A stretch of DNA of 64,000 bases from Eledone cirrhosa (Eukaryota; Mollusca; Cephalopoda; Octopoda; Eledonidae). The position numbers and the translations under genes are program-made. Where the stretch lies: positions 6,107,450-6,171,449 of the forward strand of contig OZ024740.1 of NCBI GenBank assembly GCA_964016885.1, read 5' to 3'. Under the pieces are notes generated by a model. It was not told where the DNA came from. It did no database searches and worked only from the letters and a program-made list of their open reading frames with translations. Positions 27,816-42,379 of the stretch are shown here, one piece after another; position 1 is the stretch's first letter; each line of letters starts with the position of its first letter.

Positions 27816-30800
27816 CTGTTATATATATGATTGTATAGTGTCCTTAGAAGAAATTCTTCACCAAAGAGATTGATACCAAAATATTCATAGAACAGGTATA
27901 TTTATGATTGTATAGTGTCCTTAGTAGAAATTCTTCACCAAAGAGATTTATACCAAAATATTCATAGAACAGGTATATTTGTGATTGCATAGTGTCCTTA
28001 GTAGAAATACTTCACGAAAGAGATTCATACCAAAATATTCATAGAACTGGTATATATATGATTGTATAGTGTCCTTAGTAGAAATTCTTCACCAAAGACT
28101 TTATACCAAAATATACATAGAATTGGTATAGATATGATTGTATAGTGTCCTTATTAGAAATACTTCACGAAAGAGATTTTTACCAAAATATTCATAGAAC
28201 TGGTATATATAAGATTGCATAGTGTCCTTAGTAGAAATACTTCACCAAAGAGATTCATACCAAAATATTCATAGAACTGGTATATATAAGATTGTATAGT
28301 GTCCTTAGTAGAAATTCTTCACCAAAGAGATTTATACCAATATATTCACAGAACTGGTATATATAAGATTGTATAGTGTCCTTAGTAGAAATACTTCACC
28401 AAACAGATTTATACCAAAATATTCATAGAACTGGTATATTTATGATTGTATAGTGTCCTTAGTAGAAATACGTCACCAAAGAGATTTATACTAAAATATT
28501 CATAGAACTGTTATATATATGATTGTGTAGTGTCCTTCGTAGAAATTCTTCACCAAACAGATTTATATCAAAATATTCATAGAACTGTTATATATATGAT
28601 TGTATAGTGTCCTTTGTAGAAATTCTTCTCCAAAGAGATTTATACTAAAATATTCTTAGAACTGGTGTATATATGATTGTGTAGTGTCCTTAGTAGAAAT
28701 ACTTTACCAAAGAGATGTATACCAAAATATTCATAGAAGTGGTATATATATGATTGTATAGTTTTCTTAGTAGAAACTCTTCACCAAAGATTTTATACCA
28801 AAATATTCATAGAACTGGTATATATATGATCGTATAGTGTCCTTATTAGAAATACTTCATCAAAGAGATTTATATTAAAATATTCATAGAACTGGTATAT
28901 ATATGATTGTATAGTGTCCTTAGTAGAAATTCTACACCAATGAGATTCATACCAAAATATTCATAGAACTTGTATATTCATGATTGTATAGTGTCCTGAG
29001 TAGAACTTCTTCACCAAAGAGATTTATACCAAAATATTCATAGAACTGGTATATTTATGATTGTATAGTGTCCTTAGTAGAAATACTTCACCAAAGAGAT
29101 TTATACCAAAATATTCATAGAAGTGGTATATATATGATTGTATAATGTCCTTATTAGAAATACGTCACCAAAGTGATTTATACCAAAATATTCATAGAAC
29201 TGGTATATATATGATTATATAATGTCCTTAGTAGAAATTCTTCACCAAACAGATTTATACAAAAATATTCATAGTACTGGTATATATATGATTGTATAGT
29301 GTCACTAGTAGAAATTCTTCACCAAAGAGATTTATACCAAAATATTTATACAACTGGTATATATATGATTCTATAGTGTCCTTTGTATGAATTCTTCACC
29401 AAAGCGATTTATTCAAAAATATCCATAGAACTGGTATATACATGATTGTATAGTGTCCTTTGTAGAAATTCTTCACCAAAGAGAGTGATACCAAAATATT
29501 CATAGAACAGGTATATTTATGATTGTATAGTGTCCTTAGTAGAAATTCTTCACTAAAGAGATTGATACCAAAATATTCATAGAACAGGTATATTTATGAT
29601 TGTATAGTGTCCTTAGTAGAAATTCTTAAGCAAAGAAATTTATACCGAAATATTTATAGAACTGGTATATATATGATTGTATAGTGTCCATCGTAGAAAT
29701 TCTTAAGCAAAGAAATTTATACCAAAATATTCATAGAACTGGTATATATATGATTGTATAGAGTTCTTAGTAGAAATTTTACACCAAAGAGATTTATACC
29801 AAAATATTAATAGAATCGCTTTATATATGATTGTATAGTGTCCTTATTAGAAATACATCACCAAAGAGATTTATACCAAAATATTCACAGAACTGGTATA
29901 TATATGATTGTATAGTGTCCTTAGTAGAAATTCTTCACCAAAGAGATTCATACCAAAATATTCATAGAACTGGTATATATATGATTGTATAGTGTACTTA
30001 GTAGAAGTTCTTCACCAAAGATTTAATACCAGAATATTCATAGAACTGTTATATATATGATTGTATAGTGTCCTTAGTAGAAATTCTTAAGCAAAGAAAT
30101 TTATACCAAAATATTTATAGAACTGGTATATATATGATTGTATAGTGTCCATCGTAGAAATTCTTAAGCAAAGAAATTTATACCAAAATATTCATAGAAC
30201 TAGTATATATATGATTGTATAGTGTCCTTAGTAGAAGTTCTTCACCAAACAGATTTATACCAAAATATTCAGAGAACTGGTATATATATGATTGTATAAT
30301 GTCCTTAGTAGAAATTCTTCACCAAACAGATTTATACCAAAATATTCAGAGAACTGGTTTATATATGATTGTATAGTGTCCTTAGTAGAAATTCTTCCCC
30401 AAAGAGATTTATACTCAAATATTCATAGAACTGTTATATATATGATTGTATAGTGTCCCTAGTAGAAATTCTTCACTAAAGAGATTCATACCAAAGTATT
30501 CATAGAACTGGTATAGATATGATTCTATAGTGTCCTTAGTATGAATTCTTCACCAAAGCTATTTATTCATAAATATTCATAGAACTGTTATATATATGAT
30601 TGTATAGTGTCCTTAGTAGAACTACTACACCAAAGAGATTTATACCAAAATATTCATAGAACTGGTATATATATGATTGTATAATGTCCGAAGTAGAAAT
30701 ACTTCACCAAACAGATTTATACCAAAATATTCATAGAACTGGTATATATATGATTGTATAATGTCCTTAGTAGAAATTCTTCACCAAACAGATTTATACC

Positions 30801-33800
30801 AAAATATCCAGAGAACTGGTATATATATGATTGCATAACGTCCTTAGTAGAAATACTTAACCAAAGAGATTTATACTAAAATATTCTTAGAACAGGTATA
30901 TATATGATTGTGTAGTGTCCTTAGGAGAATTACTTCACCAAACAGATTCATACCAAAATATTCATAGAACTGGTATATATATATGATTGTATAGTGTCCT
31001 TAGTAGAAGTTCTTCACCAAAGATTTTATACCAGAATATTCATAGAACTGTTATATATATGATTGTATAGTGTCCTTAGTAGAAATTCTTCACCAAAGAG
31101 ATTGATACCAAAATATTCATAGAACTAGTATATATATGATTGTATAATTTCCTTAGTAGAAATTCTTCACCAAACAGATTTATACCAAAATATTCAGAGA
31201 ACTGGTTTATATATGATTGTATACTGTCCTTAGTAGAAATTCTTCCCCAAAGAAATTTATACTCAAATATTCATAGAACCGTAATATATATGATATTATA
31301 GTGTCCTTTGTAGAAATTCTTCTCCAAAGAGATTTATACTGAAAATATTCTTAGAATTGGTATATATATGATTGTGTAGTGTCCTTAGTAGAAATAATTC
31401 ACCAAAGAGATGTATACCAAATTATTCATAGAACTGGTATATTTATGATAGTATAGTGTCCTTAGTAGAAATTCTTCACTAAAGAGATTGATACCAAAAT
31501 ATTCATAGAACAGGTATATTTATGATTGCATAGTGTCCTTAGTAGAAATACTTCACCAAAGAGATTTATACCAAAATATTCATAGAACTGGTATATTTAT
31601 GATTGTATGGTGTCCTTAGTAGAAATACTTCACGAAATAGATTTATACCAAAATATTCATAGAACTGGTATATATATGATTGTATAGTGTCCTTAGTAGA
31701 AATTCTTAAGCAAAGAAATTTATACCAAAATATTTATAGAACTGGTATATATATGATTGTATAGTGTCCATCGTAGAAATTCTTAAGCAAAGAAATTTAT
31801 ACCAAAATATTCATAGAACTGGTATATATATGATTGTATAGAGTTCTTAGTAGGAATTTTACACCAAAGGGATTTATACCAAAATATTAATAGAATCGCT
31901 TTATATATGATTGTATAGTGTCCTTAGTAGAAATACATCACCAAAGACATTTATACCAAAATATTCATAGAACGGGTATATATATGATTGTATAGTGTCT
32001 TTAGTAGAAATACTTCACCAAAGAGATTTATACCAAAATATTCACAGAACTGGTATATATATGATTGTATAGTGTACTTAGTAGAAGTTCTTCACCAAAG
32101 ATTTTATACCAGAATATTCATAGAACTGTTATATATATGATTGTGTAATGTCCTTAGTAGAAAATCTTCACCAAACAGATTTATACCAAAATATTCATAG
32201 AACTGGTATATATATGATTCTATAGTGTCCTTAGTATGAATTCTTCACCAAAGCGATTTATTCAAAAATATTCATAGAACTGGTATATATATGATTGTAT
32301 AGTGTCCTTTGTAGAAGTTCTTCACCAAAGATTTTATACCAGAATATTCATAGAACTGGAATATATATGATTGTATAGAGTTCTTAGTAGAAATTTTTCA
32401 CCAAAGAGATTTATACCAAAATATTAATAGAACCGGTTTATATATGATTGTATTGTGTCCTTAGTAGAAATACATCACCAAAGACATTTATACCAAAATA
32501 TTCATAGAACGGGTATATATATGATTGTATAGTGTCTTTAGTAGAAATACTTCACCAAAGAGATTTATACCAAAGTATTCACAGAACTGGTATATATATG
32601 ATTGTATAGTGTCCTTAGTAGAAATTCTTCACCAAAGAGATTCATACCAAAATATTCATAGAACTGGTATATATATAATTGTATAGTGTCCTTAGTAGAA
32701 GTTCTTCACCAAAGATTTTATACCAGAATATTCATAGAACTATTATATATATGATTGTATAGTTTCCTTAGTAGAAATTCTTCACCAAAGAGATTGATAC
32801 CCATATATTCATAGAACTGGTATATATATGTTTGTATAATGTCCTTAGTAGAAGTTCTTCACCAAACAGATTTATACCAAAATATTCAGAGAACTGGTAT
32901 ATATATGATTGCATAACGTCCTTAGTAGAAATACTTCACTAAACAGATTTATACCAAAATATTCATAGAACTGGTATATATATGATTGCAGAGTGTCCTG
33001 AGTAGAAATTCTTAAGCAAAGAAATTTATACCAAAATATTCATAGAACTGTTATATATATGATTGTATAGTGTTATTAGTAGAAATTTACCACCAAAGAT
33101 ATTGGTACCAAAATATTCATAGAACAGGTATATTTATGATTGTATAGTGTCCTTAGTAGAAATTCTTCCCCAAAGAGATTTATACTCAAATATTCATAGA
33201 ACTGTTATATATATGATTGTATAGTGTCCCTAGTAGAAATTCTTCACCAAAGAGATTCATACCAAAGTATTCATAGAACTGGTATATATATGATTCTATA
33301 GTGTCCTTAGTATGAATTCTTCACCAAAGCTATTTATTCATAAATATTCATAGAACTGTTATATATATGATTGTATAGTGTCCTTAGTAGAAATACTTCA
33401 CCAAAGAGATTTATACCAAAATATTCATAGAACTGGTATATATATGATTGTATAATGTCCGAAGTAGAAATACTTCACCAAACAGATTTATACCAAAATA
33501 TTCATAGAACTGGTATATATATGATTGTATAATGTCCTTAGTAGAAATTCTTCACCAAACAGATTTATACCAAAATATTCAGAGAACTGGTATATATATG
33601 ATTGCATAATGTCCTTAGTAGAAATACTTCACCAAAGAGATTTATACTAAAATATTCTTAGAACAGGTATATATATGATTGTGTAGTGACCTTAGTAGAA
33701 ATACTTCACCAAAGAGATTTATACCGAAATATTCATAGAACAGGTATATATATGATTGTATAGTGTCCTTAGTAGAAATTCTTCACTAAAGAGATTGATA

Positions 33801-36800
33801 CCAAAATATTCATAGAACAGGTATATTTATGATTGCATAATGTCCTTTGTAGAAATACATCACCAAAGAGATTTATACCAAAATATTCATAGAACTGGTA
33901 TATTTATGATTGTATAGTGCCCTTAGTAGAAATACTTCACCAAAGAGATTTATACCAAAATATTCATAGAACTGGTATATATATGATTGCATAACGTCCT
34001 TAGTAGAAATACTTCACTAAACAGATTTATACCAAAATATTCATAGAACTGGTATATATATGATTGTATAGTGTACTTAGTAGAAATTCTTAAGCAAAGA
34101 AATTTATACCAAAATATTCATAGAACTGTTATATATATGATTGTATAGTGTCCTTAGAAGAAATTCTTCACCAAAGAGATTGATACCAAAATATTCATAG
34201 AACAGGTATATTTATGATTGTATAGTGTCCTTAGTAGAAATTCTTCACCAAAGAGATTTATACCAAAATATTCATAGAACAGGTATATTTGTGATTGCAT
34301 AGTGTCCTTAGTAGAAATACTTCACGAAAGAGATTCATACCAAAATATTCATAGAACTGGTATATATATGATTGTATAGTGTCCTTAGTAGAAATTCTTC
34401 ACCAAAGACTTTATACCAAAATATACATAGAATTGGTATAGATATGATTGTATAGTGTCCTTATTAGAAATACTTCACGAAAGAGATTTTTACCAAAATA
34501 TTCATAGAACTGGTATATATAAGATTGCATAGTGTCCTTAGTAGAAATACTTCACCAAAGAGATTCATACCAAAATATTCATAGAACTGGTATATATAAG
34601 ATTGTATAGTGTCCTTAGTAGAAATTCTTCACCAAAGAGATTTATACCAATATATTCACAGAACTGGTATATATAAGATTGTATAGTGTCCTTAGTAGAA
34701 ATACTTCACCAAAGAGATTTATACCAAAATATTCATAGAACTGGTATATTTATGATTGTATAGTGTCCTTAGTAGAAATACGTCACCAAAGAGATTTATA
34801 CTAAAATATTCATAGAACTGTTATATATATGATTGTGTAGTGTCCTTCGTAGAAATTCTTCACCAAACAGATTTATATCAAAATATTCATAGAACTGTTA
34901 TATATATGATTGTATAGTGTCCTTAGTAGAAATTCTTCTCCAAAGAGATTTATACTAAAATATTCTTAGAACTGGTGTATATATGATTGTGTAGTGTCCT
35001 TAGTAGAAATACTTTACCAAAGAGATGTATACCAAAATATTCATAGTAGTGGTATATATATGATTGTATAGTTTTCTTAGTAGAAACTCTTCACCAAAGA
35101 TTTTATACCAAAATATTCATAGAACTGGTATATATATGATCGTATAGTGTCCTTATTAGAAATACTTCATCAAAGAGATTTATATTAAAATATTCATAGA
35201 ACTGGTATATATATGATTGTATAGTGTCCTTAGTAGAAATTCTACACCAATGAGATTCATACCAAAATATTCATAGAACTTGTATATTCATGATTGTATA
35301 GTGTCCTGAGTAGAACTTCTTCACCAAAGAGATTTATACCAAAATATTCATAGAACTGGTATATTTATGATTGTATAGTGTCCTTAGTAGAAATACTTCA
35401 CCAAAGAGATTTATACCAAAATATTCATAGAAGTGGTATATATATGATTGTATAATGTCCTTATTAGAAATACGTCACCAAAGTGATTTATACCAAAATA
35501 TTCATAGAACTGGTATATATATGATTATATAATGTCCTTAGTAGAAATTCTTCACCAAACAGATTTATACAAAAATATTCATAGTACTGGTATATATATG
35601 ATTGTATAGTGTCACTAGTAGAAATTCTTCACCAAAGAGATTTATACCAAAATATTTATACAACTGGTATATATATGATTCTATAGTGTCCTTTGTATGA
35701 ATTCTTCACCAAAGCGATTTATTCAAAAATATCCATAGAACTGGTATATACATGATTGTATAGTGTCCTTTGTAGAAATTCTTCACCAAAGAGAGTGATA
35801 CCAAAATATTCATAGAACAGGTATATTTATGATTGTATAGTGTCCTTAGTAGAAATTCTTCACTAAAGAGATTGATACCAAAATATTCATAGAACAGGTA
35901 TATTTATGATTGTATAGTGTCCTTAGTAGAAATTCTTAAGCAAAGAAATTTATACCGAAATATTTATAGAACTGGTATATATATGATTGTATAGTGTCCA
36001 TCGTAGAAATTCTTAAGCAAAGAAATTTATACCAAAATATTCATAGAACTGGTATATATATGATTGTATAGAGTTCTTAGTAGAAATTTTACACCAAAGA
36101 GATTTATACCAAAATATTAATAGAATCGCTTTATATATGATTGTATAGTGTCCTTATTAGAAATACATCACCAAAGAGATTTATACCAAAATATTCACAG
36201 AACTGGTATATATATGATTGTATAGTGTCCTTAGTAGAAATTCTTCACCAAAGAGATTCATACCAAAATATTCATAGAACTGGTATATATATGATTGTAT
36301 AGTGTACTTAGTAGAAGTTCTTCACCAAAGATTTAATACCAGAATATTCATAGAACTGTTATATATATGATTGTATAGTGTCCTTAGTAGAAATTCTTAA
36401 GCAAAGAAATTTATACCAAAATATTTATAGAACTGGTATATATATGATTGTATAGTGTCCATCGTAGAAATTCTTAAGCAAAGAAATTTATACCAAAATA
36501 TTCATAGAACTGGTATATATATGATTGTATAGTGTCCTTAGTAGAAGTTCTTCACCAAACAGATTTATACCAAAATATTCAGAGAACTGGTATATATATG
36601 ATTGTATAATGTCCTTAGTAGAAATTCTTCACCAAACAGATTTATACCAAAATATTCAGAGAACTGGTTTATATATGATTGTATAGTGTCCTTAGTAGAA
36701 ATTCTTCCCCAAAGAGATTTATACTCAAATATTCATAGAACTGTTATATATATGATTGTATAGTGTCCCTAGTAGAAATTCTTCACTAAAGAGATTCATA

Positions 36801-39800
36801 CCAAAGTATTCATAGAACTGGTATAGATATGATTCTATAGTGTCCTTAGTATGAATTCTTCACCAAAGCTATTTATTCATAAATATTCATAGAACTGTTA
36901 TATATATGATTGTATAGTGTCCTTAGTAGAACTACTACACCAAAGAGATTTATACCAAAATATTCATAGAACTGGTATATATATGATTGTATAATGTCCG
37001 AAGTAGAAATACTTCACCAAACAGATTTATACCAAAATATTCATAGAACTGGTATATATATGATTGTATAATGTCCTTAGTAGAAATTCTTCACCAAACA
37101 GATTTATACCAAAATATCCAGAGAACTGGTATATATATGATTGCATAACGTCCTTAGTAGAAATACTTAACCAAAGAGATTTATACTAAAATATTCTTAG
37201 AACAGGTATATATATGATTGTGTAGTGTCCTTAGGAGAAATACTTCACCAAACAGATTCATACCAAAATATTCATAGAACTGGTATATATATATGATTGT
37301 ATAGTGTCCTTAGTAGAAGTTCTTCACCAAAGATTTTATACCAGAATATTCATAGAACTGTTATATATATGATTGTATAGTGTCCTTAGTAGAAATTCTT
37401 CACCAAAGAGATTGATACCAAAATATTCATAGAACTAGTATATATATGATTGTATAATTTCCTTAGTAGAAATTCTTCACCAAACAGATTTATACCAAAA
37501 TATTCAGAGAACTGGTTTATATATGATTGTATACTGTCCTTAGTAGAAATTCTTCCCCAAAGAAATTTATACTCAAATATTCATAGAACCGTAATATATA
37601 TGATATTATAGTGTCCTTTGTAGAAATTCTTCTCCAAAGAGATTTATACTGAAAATATTCTTAGAATTGGTATATATATGATTGTGTAGTGTCCTTAGTA
37701 GAAATAATTCACCAAAGAGATGTATACCAAATTATTCATAGAACTGGTATATTTATGATAGTATAGTGTCCTTAGTAGAAATTCTTCACTAAAGAGATTG
37801 ATACCAAAATATTCATAGAACAGGTATATTTATGATTGCATAGTGTCCTTAGTAGAAATACTTCACCAAAGAGATTTATACCAAAATATTCATAGAACTG
37901 GTATATTTATGATTGTATGGTGTCCTTAGTAGAAATACTTCACGAAATAGATTTATACCAAAATATTCATAGAACTGGTATATATATGATTGTATAGTGT
38001 CCTTAGTAGAAATTCTTAAGCAAAGAAATTTATACCAAAATATTTATAGAACTGGTATATATATGATTGTATAGTGTCCATCGTAGAAATTCTTAAGCAA
38101 AGAAATTCATACCAAAATATTCATAGAACTGGTATATATATGATTGTATAGAGTTCTTAGTAGGAATTTTACACCAAAGGGATTTATACCAAAATATTAA
38201 TAGAATCGCTTTATATATGATTGTATAGTGTCCTTAGTAGAAATACATAACCAAAGACATTTATACCAAAATATTCATAGAACGGGTATATATATGATTG
38301 TATAGTGTCTTTAGTAGAAATACTTCACCAAAGAGATTTATACCAAAATATTCACAGAACTGGTATATATATGATTGTATAGTGTACTTAGTAGAAGTTC
38401 TTCACCAAAGATTTTATACCAGAATATTCATAGAACTGTTATATATATGATTGTGTAATGTCCTTAGTAGAAAATCTTCACCAAACAGATTTATACCAAA
38501 ATATTCATAGAACTGGTATATATATGATTCTATAGTGTCCTTAGTATGAATTCTTCACCAAAGCGATTTATTCAAAAATATTCATAGAACTGGTATATAT
38601 ATGATTGTATAGTGTCCTTTGTAGAAGTTCTTCACCAAAGATTTTATACCAGAATATTCATAGAACTGGTATATATATGATTGTATAGAGTTCTTAGTAG
38701 AAATTTTTCACCAAAGAGATTTATACCAAAATATTAATAGAACCGGTTTATATATGATTGTATTGTGTCCTTAGTAGAAATACATCACCAAAGACATTTA
38801 TACCAAAATATTCATAGAACGGGTATATATATGATTGTATAGTGTCTTTAGTAGAAATACTTCACCAAAGAGATTTATACCAAAGTATTCACAGAACTGG
38901 TATATATATGATTGTATAGTGTCCTTAGTAGAAATTCTTCACCAAAGAGATTCATACCAAAATATTCATAGAACTGGTATATATATAATTGTATAGTGTC
39001 CTTAGTAGAAGTTCTTCACCAAAGATTTTATACCAGAATATTCATAGAACTATTATATATATGATTGTATAGTTTCCTTAGTAGAAATTCTTCACCAAAG
39101 AGATTGATACCCATATATTCATAGAACTGGTATATATATGTTTGTATAATGTCCTTAGTAGAAGTTCTTCACCAAACAGATTTATACCAAAATATTCAGA
39201 GAACTGGTATATATATGATTGCATAACGTCCTTAGTAGAAATACTTCACTAAACAGATTTATACCAAAATATTCATAGAACTGGTATATATATGATTGCA
39301 GAGTGTCCTTAGTAGAAATTCTTAAGCAAAGAAATTTATACCAAAATATTCATAGAACTGTTATATATATGATTGTATAGTGTTATTAGTAGAAATTTAC
39401 CACCAAAGATATTGGTACCAAAATATTCATAGAACAGGTATATTTATGATTGTATAGTGTCCTTAGTAGAAATTCTTCCCCAAAGAGATTTATACTCAAA
39501 TATTCATAGAACTGTTATATATATGATTGTATAGTGTCCCTAGTAGAAATTCTTCACCAAAGAGATTCATACCAAAGTATTCATAGAACTGGTATATATA
39601 TGATTCTATAGTGTCCTTAGTATGAATTCTTCACCAAAGCTATTTATTCATAAATATTCATAGAACTGTTATATATATGATTGTATAGTGTCCTTAGTAG
39701 AAATACTTCACCAAAGAGATTTATACCAAAATATTCATAGAACTGGTATATATATGATTGTATAATGTCCGAAGTAGAAATACTTCACCAAACAGATTTA

Positions 39801-40450
39801 TACCAAAATATTCATAGAACTGGTATATATATGATTGTATAATGTCCTTAGTAGAAATTCTTCACCAAACAGATTTATACCAAAATATTCAGAGAACTGG
39901 TATATATATGATTGCATAATGTCCTTAGTAGAAATACTTCACCAAAGAGATTTATACTAAAATATTCTTAGAACAGGTATATATATGATTGTGTAGTGAC
40001 CTTAGTAGAAATACTTCACCAAAGAGATTTATACCGAAATATTCATAGAACAGGTATATATATGATTGTATAGTGTCCTTAGTAGAAATTCTTCACTAAA
40101 GAGATTGATACCAAAATATTCATAGAACAGGTATATTTATGATTGCATAATGTCCTTTGTAGAAATACATCACCAAAGAGATTTATACCAAAATATTCAT
40201 AGAACTGGTATATTTATGATTGTATAGTGCCCTTAGTAGAAATACTTCACCAAAGAGATTTATACCAAAATATTCATAGAACTGGTATATATATGATTGC
40301 ATAACGTCCTTAGTAGAAATACTTCACTAAACAGATTTATACCAAAATATTCATAGAACTGGTATATATATGATTGTATAGTGTACTTAGTAGAAATTCT
40401 TAAGCAAAGAAATTTATACCAAAATATTCATAGAACTGTTATATATATGA
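27816..40450 (+). repeat. 6310-bp (82-monomer) duplication, two near-identical copies
   Basis: Copy 1 is about 27816-34125 and copy 2 about 34126-40435. Markers all sit exactly 6310 bp apart: 'tccttagaag' at 27841 and 34151, the 'aaagcgatttattcaaaaat' monomer at 29401 and 35711, and the 'tgttattag...accaccaaag' monomer at 33071 and 39381. By eye I noticed about ten single-base differences, for example at 28404/34714 (aaacag versus aaagag), 30938/37248, 32350/38660 and 33000/39310. That suggests identity above 99.5%. After the second copy the array reuses the 'ttattag...accaccaaag' monomer and then diverges. Confidence 0.9.
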
Positions 40451-42379
40451 TTGTATAGTGTTATTAGTAGAAATTTACCACCAAAGATATTGGTACCAAA
40501 ATATTCATAGAACAGGTATATTTATGATTGTATAGTGTCCTTAGTAGAAATTCTTCACCAAAGAGATTTATTCCAAAATATTCATAGAACTGGTATATTT
40601 ATGATTTTATAGAGTCCTTAGTAGGAATTCCTAAGCAAAGAAATTTATACCAAAATATTCATAGAACTGGTATATATATATGATTGTATAGTGTCCTTTG
40701 TAGAAATTCTTCACCAAAGATTTTATACCAAAATATTCATAGCACTGGTATATATATGATTGTATAGTTTCCTTAGTAGAAACTCTTCACCAAAGATTTT
40801 ATACCCAAATATTCATAGAACTGGTATATATATGATTATATAATGTCCTTATTAGAAATACTTCACCAATGAGATTCATACCAAAATATTCACAGAATTT
40901 GTATATATATGATTGTATAGTGTCCATAGCAGAAATTCTTCACCAAAGATATTTATACCAAAATATTCATAGAACTGGTATATTTATGATTGTATAATGT
41001 CCTTAGTAGAAATACTTCAACAAACAGATTTATACCAACATATTCATAGAACTGGTATATATATGATTATATAGTGTCCTTAGTAGAAATTCTTAAGCAA
41101 AGAAATTCATACCAAATATTCATAGAACTGGTATATATATGATTGTATAGTGTCCTTCGTAGAAATTCTTAAGCCAAGAAATTTATACAAAAATATTCAT
41201 AGAACTGGTATATATATGATTGTATAGTGTTCTTAGTAGAAATTCTTCACCAAAGAGATTTATACCAAAATATTCATAGAACTGGTTTATATATGATTGT
41301 ATAGTGTCCTTAGTAGAACTGCTTCTCCAAAGAGATTTATACCCAAATATTCATAGAACTGTTATATATATGATTGTATAGTGTCCTTAGTAGAATTTCT
41401 TCACCAAAGAGATTTATACCAAAATAGTCATAGAACTGGTATATATATGATTGTATAGTGTCGTTAGTAGAAATACTTCCCCAAAGAGATTTATACCAAA
41501 ATATTCATAGAACTGGTTTATATATGATTGTATAGTTTCCCTAGTAGAAATTCTTCACCAGAGAGATTCATACCAAAATATTCATAGAACTGGTATATAT
41601 ATATGATTGTATAGTGTCCTTAGTAGAAATTCTTCTCCAAAGAGATTTATACTAAAATATTCTTAGAACAGATATATATATGATTGTGTAGTGTCCTTAG
41701 TAGAAATACTTCCCCAAAGAGATGTATACCAAAATATTCATAGCAGTGGTATATATATGATTGTATAGTGTCCTTAGTAGAAATTCTTCACCAAAGAGTT
41801 TTATACCAAAATATTCATAGAACTGGTATATATATGATTGTATACTGTCCTTATTAGAAATACATCACCAGAGAGATTTATACCAAAATATTCATAGAAC
41901 TGGTATATATATGATTGTATAGTGTCCTTAGTAGAAATACTTCACCAAAGAGATTTATACCAAAATATTCACAGAACTGGTATATGTATGATTGTATAGT
42001 GTACTTAGTAGAAATTCTTCACCAAAGAGATTGATACCAAGATATTCATAGAACTGGTATATATATGATTGTATAGTGTCCTTAGTAGAAATACTTCACC
42101 AAAGTGATTTATACCCAAATATTCATAGAACTGGTATATATATGATTGTATAGTGTCCTCAGTAGAAATTCTTCACCAAAGAGATTGATACCAAAATATT
42201 CATAGAACAGGTATATTTATGATTGTATAGTGTCCTTATTAGAAATACTTCACGAAAGAGATTTATACCAAAATATTCATAGAACTGGTATATTTATGAT
42301 TGTATAGTGTCCTTAGTAGAAATACTTCACCAAACAGATTTATAGCAAAATATTCATAGAACGGGTATATATATGATTG

